This document shows, piece after piece, positions 52,555 through 60,529 of a DNA stretch of 64,000 nucleotides (position 1 is its first letter; the number at the start of each line of letters is the position of its first letter). The position numbers were made by a program, and so were the translations under genes. Below the pieces are notes generated by a model. That model was not told where the DNA came from. It did not search any database and worked only from the letters and a program-made list of their open reading frames with translations. Origin of the DNA: Sporosarcina sp. NCCP-2716 (GTDB lineage: Bacteria; Bacillota; Bacilli; Bacillales_A; Planococcaceae); NCBI RefSeq assembly GCF_023707985.1, contig NZ_BRCF01000002.1, positions 1-64,000 on the forward strand. Direction: 5' to 3'.

Positions 52555-54303
52555 TCAGGCAAGCCCCTGACCGGCTGCAAATTCTTCATACAGCTTATGT
52601 TCTTTCAGCAGTTCTTCATGGGTTCCGGCTCCTGTGACGGCGCCTTTCTCCAGGAAGATGAGCTGGTCCGCATCCACTACGGTCGACAGACGATGCGCGA
52701 TGATCAGCGTCGTACGTCCCGCCATGAGCCGCTGCAGCGCTTCCTGGACATGGGACTCCGAACCGCTGTCGAGATTCGACGTCGCTTCGTCGAGCAGGAG
52801 GATGGATGGGTTATGCAGCAATGCCCGTGCAATCGCGATCCGCTGCCGCTGACCGCCCGACAGTTTCATGCCCCGCTCCCCGACGAGTGTTTCGAAACCG
52901 TCTTCCATCTCTTCGATGAACCCGAGGGCGTTGGCAGACGCGGCGGCAGAGCGGATTTCGTCAATCGGCGGACGCACCGCCAATCCATAGGCGATATTGT
53001 CGAGAATCGTCCCGCTCAGCAGCGGGCTCTCCTGGGACACATAGCCGATGCGGCCCCTCCAATCACCAAGGTCGATGCCGCCGATAGGATTGCCTCCCAG
53101 ACGGATCGTGCCCGCACTCGGCTCATAGAACCGTTCGATCAGAGAGAACAGCGTCGTTTTCCCGCCGCCGCTCGGACCTACAAATGCCGTGACCGTGCCC
53201 GGCGCAGCTTCAAACGACACATGCCGGAGCACCGGCTTTTCAGGATCGTATGCGAATGACACATCGTCGAACGCGAGGATTGCTTCTTCCGTGCCTGCAG
53301 TACCTGCCGTCCGTTCGCTGTCCATGCCGAGGATCTGCTGGATGCGCTCGGTAGCGCCGACCGCTTTCTGGAACACGGTGAAGATCTGGGCCATCTGGGC
53401 GAACGGGACGATGATCTGGAACATGAGGAAAATGATCGCGACTAAAGTGCCCGCGGACAGGGCGCCGGCCGCGACCTGTGCACCTCCGTAACCGAGTATC
53501 GCGACGAGAATCCCCATCATGATCAGGGTCATGACCGGTGAGATCACCGCTTGGATCTTCGCTTCCCGCAAGCCGTATCCGAAGAGGGACCGGATCGCAT
53601 CCGTCCCTTTCTGCTGTTCGTGCGATTCGGCGCGGTACGCTTTCACCAGACGGACATCGCCGAGCACCCTTCCAAGGTGGCCGGAGAACTTCGCCATCTC
53701 CGCCTGTGTCGCCTTGGCGATTTTATGCATGATGCGCCCGAGCGGGAAGATGACCGCCATGCTGAGCGGGATGCTGATCAGCATGATGAGCGTCATCTTC
53801 CAATCCAGGTAGAGCAGGATGGCGACAGCGCCCGCAATCGAAATGAGGCCGGTGATCAGGGACACGAGATGGTCGGACACGAGCTGTTTCAGGATTGTCG
53901 TATCCTGCGTGATGCGGCTCATCGTCTCGCCAGTCTCCGTGTCGTCGAAGTACGCAACGGGCAGCCGCAGCACTTTGCCCCATAATTGTGTCCGCAAGTC
54001 TGCCACGATCGTCTCGCCGATATACGCGAGCATGTAGTAGGAGATCCCCCCAAGCAGCGCCTGGATGATGAAGACCACGAGAAGGAACAGTGCGGTCTTC
54101 CAGTTGAACAGATCGTTCGTCAGCGAATCGACGAGCTGCTTCGTCACGAGCGGCACAGCAAGACTTGCCGCCGTGGAAAACAGCGACAGGATGAGTGCGG
54201 CTGCCGTGACCCCTTTCGGCCAGTCAAGCCGTCTCAGCAATCCTGTGAATTCTTTCAAGGAGCCCTTCGTTTTCATCTGTGCTGCCGGTGTGTTGCTGTC
54301 CAT
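52555..54303 (-). CDS. ABC exporter, fused membrane and ATPase domains (BmrA-like)
   Basis: A 582-aa half-transporter. Six membrane helices (about 30-310) are followed by a nucleotide-binding domain with Walker A GPSGGGKTTL, Q-loop YVSQESP, signature LSGGQRQRIAIARAL and Walker B ILLLDEATSNLD. It should work as a homodimer exporting drugs or lipids, like B. subtilis BmrA/YvcC. ATG 54303 overlaps the stop of the glycosylase gene (TGATG) and has GGGGGAG 5 nt upstream. Confidence 0.93.
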   Translation of the reverse strand: MDSNTPAAQMKTKGSLKEFTGLLRRLDWPKGVTAAALILSLFSTAASLAVPLVTKQLVDSLTNDLFNWKTALFLLVVFIIQALLGGISYYMLAYIGETIVADLRTQLWGKVLRLPVAYFDDTETGETMSRITQDTTILKQLVSDHLVSLITGLISIAGAVAILLYLDWKMTLIMLISIPLSMAVIFPLGRIMHKIAKATQAEMAKFSGHLGRVLGDVRLVKAYRAESHEQQKGTDAIRSLFGYGLREAKIQAVISPVMTLIMMGILVAILGYGGAQVAAGALSAGTLVAIIFLMFQIIVPFAQMAQIFTVFQKAVGATERIQQILGMDSERTAGTAGTEEAILAFDDVSFAYDPEKPVLRHVSFEAAPGTVTAFVGPSGGGKTTLFSLIERFYEPSAGTIRLGGNPIGGIDLGDWRGRIGYVSQESPLLSGTILDNIAYGLAVRPPIDEIRSAAASANALGFIEEMEDGFETLVGERGMKLSGGQRQRIAIARALLHNPSILLLDEATSNLDSGSESHVQEALQRLMAGRTTLIIAHRLSTVVDADQLIFLEKGAVTGAGTHEELLKEHKLYEEFAAGQGLA

Positions 54304-55004
54304 CAATTCTCCCCCTTTTGCAGCAGACGCTCACGCGCACTGCCGGTTCCCTCTTGCAGCAGACGACCGATTTCGAGCCAGTCCGCCTCCATCGACGGCC
54401 TGTGGGACGGCCGGTAGAATACGGATGCCGGGTGGAACGTCGGCAGGATCCTGTAAGACTTGTCGGTCCAGCCGAATGCGGTCGAGTCCAGATCCTGCAA
54501 ATACCGGACAGGCTGATGCAGCAGCGTTCCGTGCAGCTCCGTCACTTTCGCCTCCTTGCCGATCAGCCGCTGGAGCCCTACGTTGCCGAGCGTCACGATC
54601 AGTTCGGGTTCCAGATTGGCAATCTCGAAATCGAGAAGCGGTGCGTGGGCAACAATCTCCCGGGCGGTCGGCGGACGGTTGTATTTCCGTTCCGTCAGCG
54701 TCCCGTCCCGTTCCTTCCTGTGGCCATATTTGTACGGGCGGCTGCGGACGGCACTCGTGATGTAGACATCCTCCCGTTCCAGGCCGATGGATGCGAGCGA
54801 TTTCATGAGCTCCTTGCCGGCTCTGCCTGAAAACGGCACACCGCCGAGGGACTCGGTCTCCCCGGGCGCTTCGCCGATCAGCATGAGTTTCGGCCGGTGC
54901 GGGCCTTCCCCATAGACGAAACCGTCAACAGGGAATCCCCCAATGCGCTCTCGCCCCAGATCCGCCACGAACTCCGGAATGCGGAACGGTTCTTTCTTCT
55001 CCAT
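54303..55004 (-). CDS. uracil-DNA glycosylase superfamily protein lacking Fe-S cysteines
   Basis: A 233-aa UDG-fold protein with motif 1 GEAPGETESLGGVPFSGRAG and motif 2 HPASVF, as in family 4/5 enzymes. It contains no cysteine at all, while classical family 4 and 5 enzymes hold a [4Fe-4S] cluster with four Cys. Here the expected positions read VRSRP and VAHAP. ATG 55004 has GAGGTG 6 nt upstream. Activity on uracil is likely but unproven. It is coupled to the ABC exporter gene by a TGATG overlap, a pairing without obvious functional reason. Confidence 0.82.
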   Translation of the reverse strand: MEKKEPFRIPEFVADLGRERIGGFPVDGFVYGEGPHRPKLMLIGEAPGETESLGGVPFSGRAGKELMKSLASIGLEREDVYITSAVRSRPYKYGHRKERDGTLTERKYNRPPTAREIVAHAPLLDFEIANLEPELIVTLGNVGLQRLIGKEAKVTELHGTLLHQPVRYLQDLDSTAFGWTDKSYRILPTFHPASVFYRPSHRPSMEADWLEIGRLLQEGTGSARERLLQKGEN

Positions 55005-55090
55005 GCCGATCACCTCTCCCTTATCCTATCGTGCCCATTCAGCGGGCATCCGTCTATTGTCTGTCATACGTGCTTACAGCAAATTAAGTT

Positions 55091-55966
55091 TCAACCGATC
55101 ACGTCACTCAGCCTGCCCGCGATGCGGACGTGGCTCGGTTCCAGGAAAACCGCGTGATCCGCCGCCCCCTGGCCGCCCAAGTAGAATGCGGTCTGCGGAT
55201 TGCGCGCGGCGATCGCTTCCAGCTCACCGAACAGCCCGGGATCGCGGTCGAAAGGGATCGCCGTCATGGCGGACAGCAGCACCTTTTCCGGTTTGAGCCG
55301 CTGCACGAGGAATTCGATCGACGACAGCTTCGGGGAAGGTCCCGCCGCAATCGTCTGCCAGCCGTTCATCATCGCCTGCAGGAGGATGATCTGGATCGGG
55401 ATTTCGTGAGCTTCGTGGGGCAGGCAGCACCCGAGGATCCTCGGTGCGTCCGCAGGCAGCTCGAAATTCCGCCGTATTTGCATAAGGAAATCGCGGATGA
55501 CCAGACTGGTGATCGACTCCTGGCTCTCATCCCACTCGCCGGACGACCACTTGTCCCCGATCTCCGTCAGCAGGGGCTGGACCGTCGAGGTGAGGAATTC
55601 CTCCAGGCCATATTTGTGATGCGCCTGTTTCAGCAGCAGTGTCACCCCCGCCTCATCATAGGATGCACCTTTTTCGAGCATCGCCTGTACATGGCTGTTC
55701 AGCGGTTTCCTGGCCGGGTGCGCTTCCGTCCGATTCTCCAAGTAACTGGTCACAGCGTCTTTCACGGAGAGGCCCTGATCCCGCAGCTTGCGGATCTGTA
55801 TCAGCGTGCTCACATCCTCTTTCGTATACAGCCGGTAGCCGTTATGATGGCGCTCCGGACAGATGATCCGGTACCGGTCTTCCCACTTCCGGATCACCTG
55901 GCGTGATAACCCTGTCAGCCGGGCCACGTCACTGACAAGGAACTGCGGGCCCTGTTCCGTTCTCAT
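55091..55966 (-). CDS. MerR-family regulator with B12-binding domain (CarH/LitR-like)
   Basis: A 291-aa protein. A MerR-type winged helix (1-75: DVARLTGLSRQVIRKWEDRY) is followed by a four-helix bundle (about 85-165) and a cobalamin-binding Rossmann domain (about 175-285). In CarH photoreceptors the bundle has W-x9-E-H and the Rossmann domain an E/D-x-H-x-x-G with the lower-axial His. Here W140-x9-E150 is followed by Ser151 instead of His; His187 (HEAHEIP) is kept, but Gly is Pro190. ATG 55966 has GGGGGAG upstream. It is divergent from the carotenoid genes, its probable target. Confidence 0.85.
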   Translation of the reverse strand: MRTEQGPQFLVSDVARLTGLSRQVIRKWEDRYRIICPERHHNGYRLYTKEDVSTLIQIRKLRDQGLSVKDAVTSYLENRTEAHPARKPLNSHVQAMLEKGASYDEAGVTLLLKQAHHKYGLEEFLTSTVQPLLTEIGDKWSSGEWDESQESITSLVIRDFLMQIRRNFELPADAPRILGCCLPHEAHEIPIQIILLQAMMNGWQTIAAGPSPKLSSIEFLVQRLKPEKVLLSAMTAIPFDRDPGLFGELEAIAARNPQTAFYLGGQGAADHAVFLEPSHVRIAGRLSDVIG

Positions 55967-56029
55967 ATGCTTCTCCCCCTCTCTTTGCCGGCGTGCACAA
56001 TGCACAGCAATTCCTCTGATTCTTCAAAC

Positions 56030-56148
56030 ATTGTACAAGTGTTTACTTTGTACAATGTTTCAAATTATGTATAATGGGAACAAACAAAGTAATCAGCAGG
56101 TGCATTTGTCATTTTCATTGTACAATCTTAACACATAACATTGTACAG
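56030..56148. promoter_or_regulatory. four TTGTACA-type boxes and the crtN promoter (candidate CarH-like operator)
   Basis: TTGTACAA occurs at 56031-56038, 56048-56055 and 56118-56125, and TTGTACAG at 56141-56148. The first two form a larger inverted repeat (AACATTGTACAA ... TTGTACAATGTT) with centres 17 bp apart. A TATAAT at 56070-56075 with TTGTAC at 56048-56053 (16-bp spacer) makes a promoter towards crtN whose -35 lies in box 2. TGTACA-like boxes are the known targets of CarH/LitR regulators. Confidence 0.7.
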
Positions 56149-56188
56149 GTATACAGATTCGCCTTATCGAAGGGTTGGAGATTATCGG

Positions 56189-57709
56189 ATGAAAAAGACT
56201 GTTGCAGTGATCGGCGCGGGAGTGGCAGGGTTAGCGAGTGCCTGCCGTCTGCAGCACGCCGGCTATGACGTTACATTGTACGAGAAAGAAGCACTGCCGG
56301 GCGGGAAGATGCACCGCATCCGGCAGGACGGCTACCAGTTCGAACTCGGTCCGACGATCGTCATGATGCCCGAGCTGTACAGGGAAGTATTCCAGGTGTG
56401 CGGGGCGGATCCCGACGATTATATCCCGATGCAGCGGCTCGATCCGATGTACAGCGTATTCTTCGGCAGCCGATCGGAAGACCATTACCAGATCAGCTCG
56501 GACCTGATCGAGCTGACGAAGACGCTGGAATCGTTCGGCGATGAAGACGCGCAAGGATTCTTCGAGTATTTGCAGGTCATCTACAAACGGTTCCTCGTAG
56601 CGAAGGAGCACTTCCTGCAGAAGCCGTTCAGGAAGCCCTCCGACTTCTACAATCCTTCCATGCTGCGGCAGGGTCTGAAGCTGAAGACGTTCGACAACGC
56701 CGATTCGTTCATCAGCAAATACATCAAAAACGAGCGGCTGAAACAGATGATCAGCTTCCAGACGCTCTACATCGGCGTCTCCCCGTACAGCGGCCCGTCC
56801 CTGTACACGATGATCCCGATGATCGAATTCCTGTACGGCGTCTGGTTCATCAAAGGCGGCATGTACACGATGGCGCACTCCCTTGAACGTCTTTTCAAGG
56901 AGCTCGGCGGCACGGTCCACTACAATTCACCGGTCGACGAGATCGTCATCGAGGACGGGCGGGCGACAGGGATCCGGCTGGACGGCCGTGTCATCCCTTC
57001 CGACTTCGTCATGTGCAATGCCGACTTCCCGTACGCTATGAAGAATCTCGTCAAATCCCCGAAGGCGAAAGGGAAATATACGGACGACAAGATCGACAAG
57101 ATGAAATACTCCTGTTCGTGCTTCCTCATGTATCTCGGCATGGACCGGAAATATGATGAAGTGGTAAACGCCCATAATTTCATATTCAACGAGGAACTGG
57201 AGCGTAATCTGAGTGATATCTTCACCGGGAAGCGTCTTGAAAAAGCGTCGTTCTACGTATACATAGGCTCTAAGCTCGATGAGAGCCTTGCACCTGCCGG
57301 AAAGGACGGCCTCTACATCTTAGTCCCTGTCTCCGACAAATCATGCTGCGAATACAGCTGGGATGAGGAGACGATCCGCCATTACCGGGAGCATGTGCTG
57401 GACGCTTTGGAGGAAGTGCCGGGGTTCGAGAACGTCAAACAGGAGATCGTCTCGGAATCGTATATGACGCCGGACGACTTCGAACAGCGGTTCAACGCTT
57501 ACAACGGCGCGACGTTCGGACTCCAGCCGACGCTGGCCCAAAGCAACCATATGAGACCGCAGAGCAAAGCGACCGACTGTGACAACCTGTACTTCACCGG
57601 AAGCAGTACACATCCGGGAGCCGGCGTGCCGATCGTCCTGCTGTCCGCCCGGATCGCCACGGAAGAACTGCTGCACGATGACCGGGGTATCTTGTTCCAC
57701 ACACGATGA
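56189..57709 (+). CDS. crtN: diapophytoene/phytoene-type desaturase
   Basis: A 506-aa carotenoid desaturase. FAD motif VAVIGAGVAGLASACRL lies at the N-terminus, PGGKMHRIRQDGYQFELGPT follows, and the C-terminal signature is THPGAGVPIVLLSARIATEEL. It introduces conjugated double bonds into dehydrosqualene (C30) or phytoene (C40). Linkage to a crtO-type gene favours C30. ATG 56189 has GGAG 8 nt upstream. Its end overlaps the region of the crtM ribosome binding site. Confidence 0.9.
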   Translation: MKKTVAVIGAGVAGLASACRLQHAGYDVTLYEKEALPGGKMHRIRQDGYQFELGPTIVMMPELYREVFQVCGADPDDYIPMQRLDPMYSVFFGSRSEDHYQISSDLIELTKTLESFGDEDAQGFFEYLQVIYKRFLVAKEHFLQKPFRKPSDFYNPSMLRQGLKLKTFDNADSFISKYIKNERLKQMISFQTLYIGVSPYSGPSLYTMIPMIEFLYGVWFIKGGMYTMAHSLERLFKELGGTVHYNSPVDEIVIEDGRATGIRLDGRVIPSDFVMCNADFPYAMKNLVKSPKAKGKYTDDKIDKMKYSCSCFLMYLGMDRKYDEVVNAHNFIFNEELERNLSDIFTGKRLEKASFYVYIGSKLDESLAPAGKDGLYILVPVSDKSCCEYSWDEETIRHYREHVLDALEEVPGFENVKQEIVSESYMTPDDFEQRFNAYNGATFGLQPTLAQSNHMRPQSKATDCDNLYFTGSSTHPGAGVPIVLLSARIATEELLHDDRGILFHTR

Positions 57710-57723
57710 AAGGGGGATTTCCT

Positions 57724-58581
57724 ATGACTCGCACCGTTTCTCTCCAACGTGACTTCGCACATTGCGAACGGGTGATCAAGCGCCATTCGAAAAGTTTCTA
57801 CTATGCGTTTTCACGGCTGCCCGAGGAGAAAGCCCGGGCCGTCTATGCTGTCTACGCATTCTGCCGGTCGGCGGATGACAGTGTCGATGAAAATGACAGC
57901 AGCCTGGCGCAGACGGCTGCTCTGGATAGACTGTCGGATGAGCTGGACCTGTTTTCCCGCGGACAGGATCCCGACCGTCCCCTGTGGCGGGCACTGCGTC
58001 ATGTTTTCGATACGTATGCCATGGATATCGGCCCGTTCCGCGATCAGCTGACCGGACAGCGGATGGATATCGGGTTTTCAGCCCCGCGCACGATGGAGGA
58101 TGTTGAAACGTACAGTTATTACGTAGCCGGTTCCGTCGGCCGGATGCTCCTGCCGATCATCGCGTCCGGCGCGGAAAAGGACTGCACGGAAGCTGCTGTC
58201 AGTCTCGGCGTCGCCATGCAGCTGACAAACATATTGCGCGACGTCGGGGAAGACCATCGGGACAAAGGGCGCGTCTACTTGCCGCTTGAAGAGCTCGACC
58301 GCGCCGGCTATACACTCGACCAGCTTGCCTGCGGAGACGTGTCGGATCGTTTCGTTGCGGTCTGGGAAACAGTCGCCCGGCGCGCGGAGATGCTCTATGA
58401 TCAGTTCCTCGGCCATATCGGCGAGTTCGATGCCGACAGTAAATTTGCGGTGCTCGCATCCGCCCAAGTGTACCGGGGGATCCTGACGAGTGTGCGGGAA
58501 AACCGGTACGACTGCTTCGCTAAGCGGAACTTCGTGACGAGGCGCGAGATGGTGCGGATCATGGCTGATACACCGAGGTAG
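57724..58581 (+). CDS. crtM: dehydrosqualene/phytoene synthase
   Basis: A 285-aa trans-isoprenyl diphosphate synthase of the squalene/phytoene type. The two Asp-rich motifs are DDSVDE (about 50) and DVGEDHRDKGRVYLP (about 170). It condenses two farnesyl (or geranylgeranyl) diphosphates head to head. GGGGG is 7 nt before ATG 57724, which lies 14 bp after crtN. Confidence 0.92.
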   Translation: MTRTVSLQRDFAHCERVIKRHSKSFYYAFSRLPEEKARAVYAVYAFCRSADDSVDENDSSLAQTAALDRLSDELDLFSRGQDPDRPLWRALRHVFDTYAMDIGPFRDQLTGQRMDIGFSAPRTMEDVETYSYYVAGSVGRMLLPIIASGAEKDCTEAAVSLGVAMQLTNILRDVGEDHRDKGRVYLPLEELDRAGYTLDQLACGDVSDRFVAVWETVARRAEMLYDQFLGHIGEFDADSKFAVLASAQVYRGILTSVRENRYDCFAKRNFVTRREMVRIMADTPR

Positions 58582-58648
58582 GCCCTGCGCCCCGTCAGCG
58601 AGCGGGGCTGCCTGCGTAATCCATCCAAAAAAAGTGCAGGGGTTGTGT

Positions 58649-59149
58649 TTGACGTTGAGAAATCTGCCGATCGTCTGGGTTGTCGTGTTGGATGCGGCTG
58701 CATGGACGTTCTTCCACCTGGCCATTTCCGTCGCAATGGAACGCATATCGCACGGCTGGTTCGTACAGCACGCGCGCCTGTTCCGGCCGCTCTCTTTTGA
58801 ACAGGGGGGCGCATTGTGGGATCGGTTATTCCGGGTGCGGAGCTGGAAGTCCCTCATACCGGACGGGACGTTGTTCATCCGCAGCGGCTACAGCAAAAAA
58901 GCCCTCCATGGAAGCGCGGAGGAGGATTTTGCACGGTTCGCTGCAGAATCCCGCAGAGCCGAGCTGACCCATTGGCTGTCCATCCTGCCGGCGTTCCTGT
59001 TCTTCCTGTGGAACCCGGTCTGGGCCGGCTGGCTGAACGTTGCGTATGCACTGCTGTTCAATGTGCCGATCATCCTGGCCCAGCGCTTCAACCGCCCGAG
59101 GCTGGAACGGCTCCTCAAACGCAAATCAAAAAGGCCATCCGCAGATTGA
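58649..59149 (+). CDS. crtO: CrtO-like glycosyl-diaponeurosporenoate acyltransferase, TTG start
   Basis: A 166-aa membrane protein with two to three helices. Conserved stretches shared, from memory, with staphylococcal CrtO are PLSFEQGGALWDRLFRVRSWK, RRAELTHWLSILPAF and NVPIILAQRFNRPRL. CrtO esterifies the sugar of the glycosylated carotenoid with a fatty acid in staphyloxanthin synthesis. TTG 58649 has AGGGG 6 nt upstream; a GTG at 58634 is also in frame. The stop codon lies in the stem of the terminator. No glycosyltransferase or aldehyde-forming partner is nearby. Confidence 0.85.
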   Translation: MTLRNLPIVWVVVLDAAAWTFFHLAISVAMERISHGWFVQHARLFRPLSFEQGGALWDRLFRVRSWKSLIPDGTLFIRSGYSKKALHGSAEEDFARFAAESRRAELTHWLSILPAFLFFLWNPVWAGWLNVAYALLFNVPIILAQRFNRPRLERLLKRKSKRPSAD

Positions 59150-59171
59150 ATCTGCAGATGGCCTGTTTTTT
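59131..59171 (+). terminator. terminator overlapping the end of crtO
   Basis: AGGCCATCCGCAGATT pairs with AATCTGCAGATGGCCT, followed by a T-run. The TGA of crtO (59147-59149) is at the top of the hairpin. Confidence 0.9.
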
Positions 59172-59202
59172 CGTTTAGCGGTCCTGTGTTCGCCAGGACC
59201 GG

Positions 59203-60438
59203 TCATTCAAGTTCCAGTTGTTTCGTTTCGGTCCCGAGGAACAGGACAGCGAGCACCCCGATCAGGATCGCCCCGCAGAAAATCCCGAAGATCATCCCGA
59301 ATCCGTAACCGGCTGTCAGCAGGGAGCCGACGAGCAGCGGACCGAAAATCCCGCCGATCCGGCCGATTCCGGCTGCCATGCCGGCACCTGTGCCGCGGAT
59401 GGATGTCGGATACTGTTCGGGCGAGTAGGCATAGAGCGCTCCCCAGGCACCCAAGTTGAAGAAGGACAGCAGCGCGCCGAACAGCATGAGCATCGGCAGC
59501 GTGTCCGCATTCCCGAAAGCGAGGGCGCTCAGCGCTGTGCCGATCAGATAGACGGACAGCACGAATTTCCGGCCTGTGCGTTCAATCAGCCAGGCAGCCG
59601 AGAAATAGCCGGGCAGCTGGGCCAGCGTCATGAGCAGGACGTAGCCGAAGGTTTTGATCATCGCGAAGCCTTTCAGCACCATGACGCTCGGCAGCCATAG
59701 GAACATGCCATAATAGGAGAAGACGACTGTGAACCAGACGATCCAGAGCATGAGCGTGCGCTTCCGGTAAGGTGCGGCCCACAATGCCGCCATCTTCTGC
59801 AGGACGGACTGCTTCGGTGCACCGGCCTGTCCGAACTTCGGTGAGTCAGGCAGGTTGCGGCGCAAGTAGATTGCGTAGAACGCGGGCAGTGCCGTAATGA
59901 TGAGTGCCGCCCTCCAGCCGAAGGACGGGATGACGAAGTAGGCGATGAGTGCCGCGACGAGCCAGCCGGCCGCCCAGAAACTCTCGAGCAGGACGACGAC
60001 CTTCCCCCGCTCCTTCGCTTCCACACTTTCCGAAACGAGCGTCGAGGCGACGGGCAGTTCACCCCCGAGTCCAGCCCCGACAAAGAAACGCAGGATCAGG
60101 AAGGCGGCGAGCGTCGTCGTGAATGCGGACAACCCGCTCGCCAGGGAAAAGAGCACAAGAGTCATCATGAATACTTGTTTCCTGCCGATCCTGTCAGCAA
60201 GCAGCCCGAACAGGATCGCTCCCGCCATCATACCGAGCGAGTTCACGCTGCCCACCCAGCCGATGGCAGCCGGCGTCAAGTTCCACTCGACCGCGATAGC
60301 TGCAACGACGAACGACAGGATGCCGACATCCATCGCATCGAACATCCAGCCGGTTCCTGAGATGAAGAGCAATTTATTTCTTGAAATGGTGCGCGGTTCC
60401 TTCGTATCTGTCGAAACCCGTGCAAGCGTATTTGCCAT
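59203..60438 (-). CDS. niaP: niacin transporter NiaP-like MFS protein
   Basis: A 411-aa MFS protein with 12 helices, very close in recalled sequence to B. subtilis NiaP (YceI): DAMDVGILSF, EWNLTPAAIGWVGSVNSLGM, GAGLGGELPVASTLVSE, YGMFLWLPSVMVLKGF and LGAWGALYAYSPEQYP. NiaP takes up nicotinate/nicotinamide for NAD synthesis. GGAGGAG lies upstream of the ATG. It is convergent with crtO. Confidence 0.88.
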   Translation of the reverse strand: MANTLARVSTDTKEPRTISRNKLLFISGTGWMFDAMDVGILSFVVAAIAVEWNLTPAAIGWVGSVNSLGMMAGAILFGLLADRIGRKQVFMMTLVLFSLASGLSAFTTTLAAFLILRFFVGAGLGGELPVASTLVSESVEAKERGKVVVLLESFWAAGWLVAALIAYFVIPSFGWRAALIITALPAFYAIYLRRNLPDSPKFGQAGAPKQSVLQKMAALWAAPYRKRTLMLWIVWFTVVFSYYGMFLWLPSVMVLKGFAMIKTFGYVLLMTLAQLPGYFSAAWLIERTGRKFVLSVYLIGTALSALAFGNADTLPMLMLFGALLSFFNLGAWGALYAYSPEQYPTSIRGTGAGMAAGIGRIGGIFGPLLVGSLLTAGYGFGMIFGIFCGAILIGVLAVLFLGTETKQLELE

Positions 60439-60465
60439 AGTTGTTCTCCTCCGTGTCTAAACTGC

Positions 60466-60510
60466 TGTCATGACACTTGTAATTATACAGTGTAAAGACA
60501 GTACGGTAAA
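60466..60510 (-). promoter_or_regulatory. niaP promoter with paired TGTC/GACA boxes (possible NiaR operator)
   Basis: On the minus strand TTTACC (60510-60505) and TATAAT (60487-60482) are spaced by 17 bp. Within the spacer is TGTCTTTACA (60500-60491), and downstream of the -10 is the perfect palindrome TGTCATGACA (60475-60466). Two such boxes around the -10 suggest a repressor site. NiaR is the known regulator of niaP in Bacillales, but I cannot verify its consensus. Confidence 0.5.
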
Positions 60511-60529
60511 GAACAACTTTCAACGCCGG

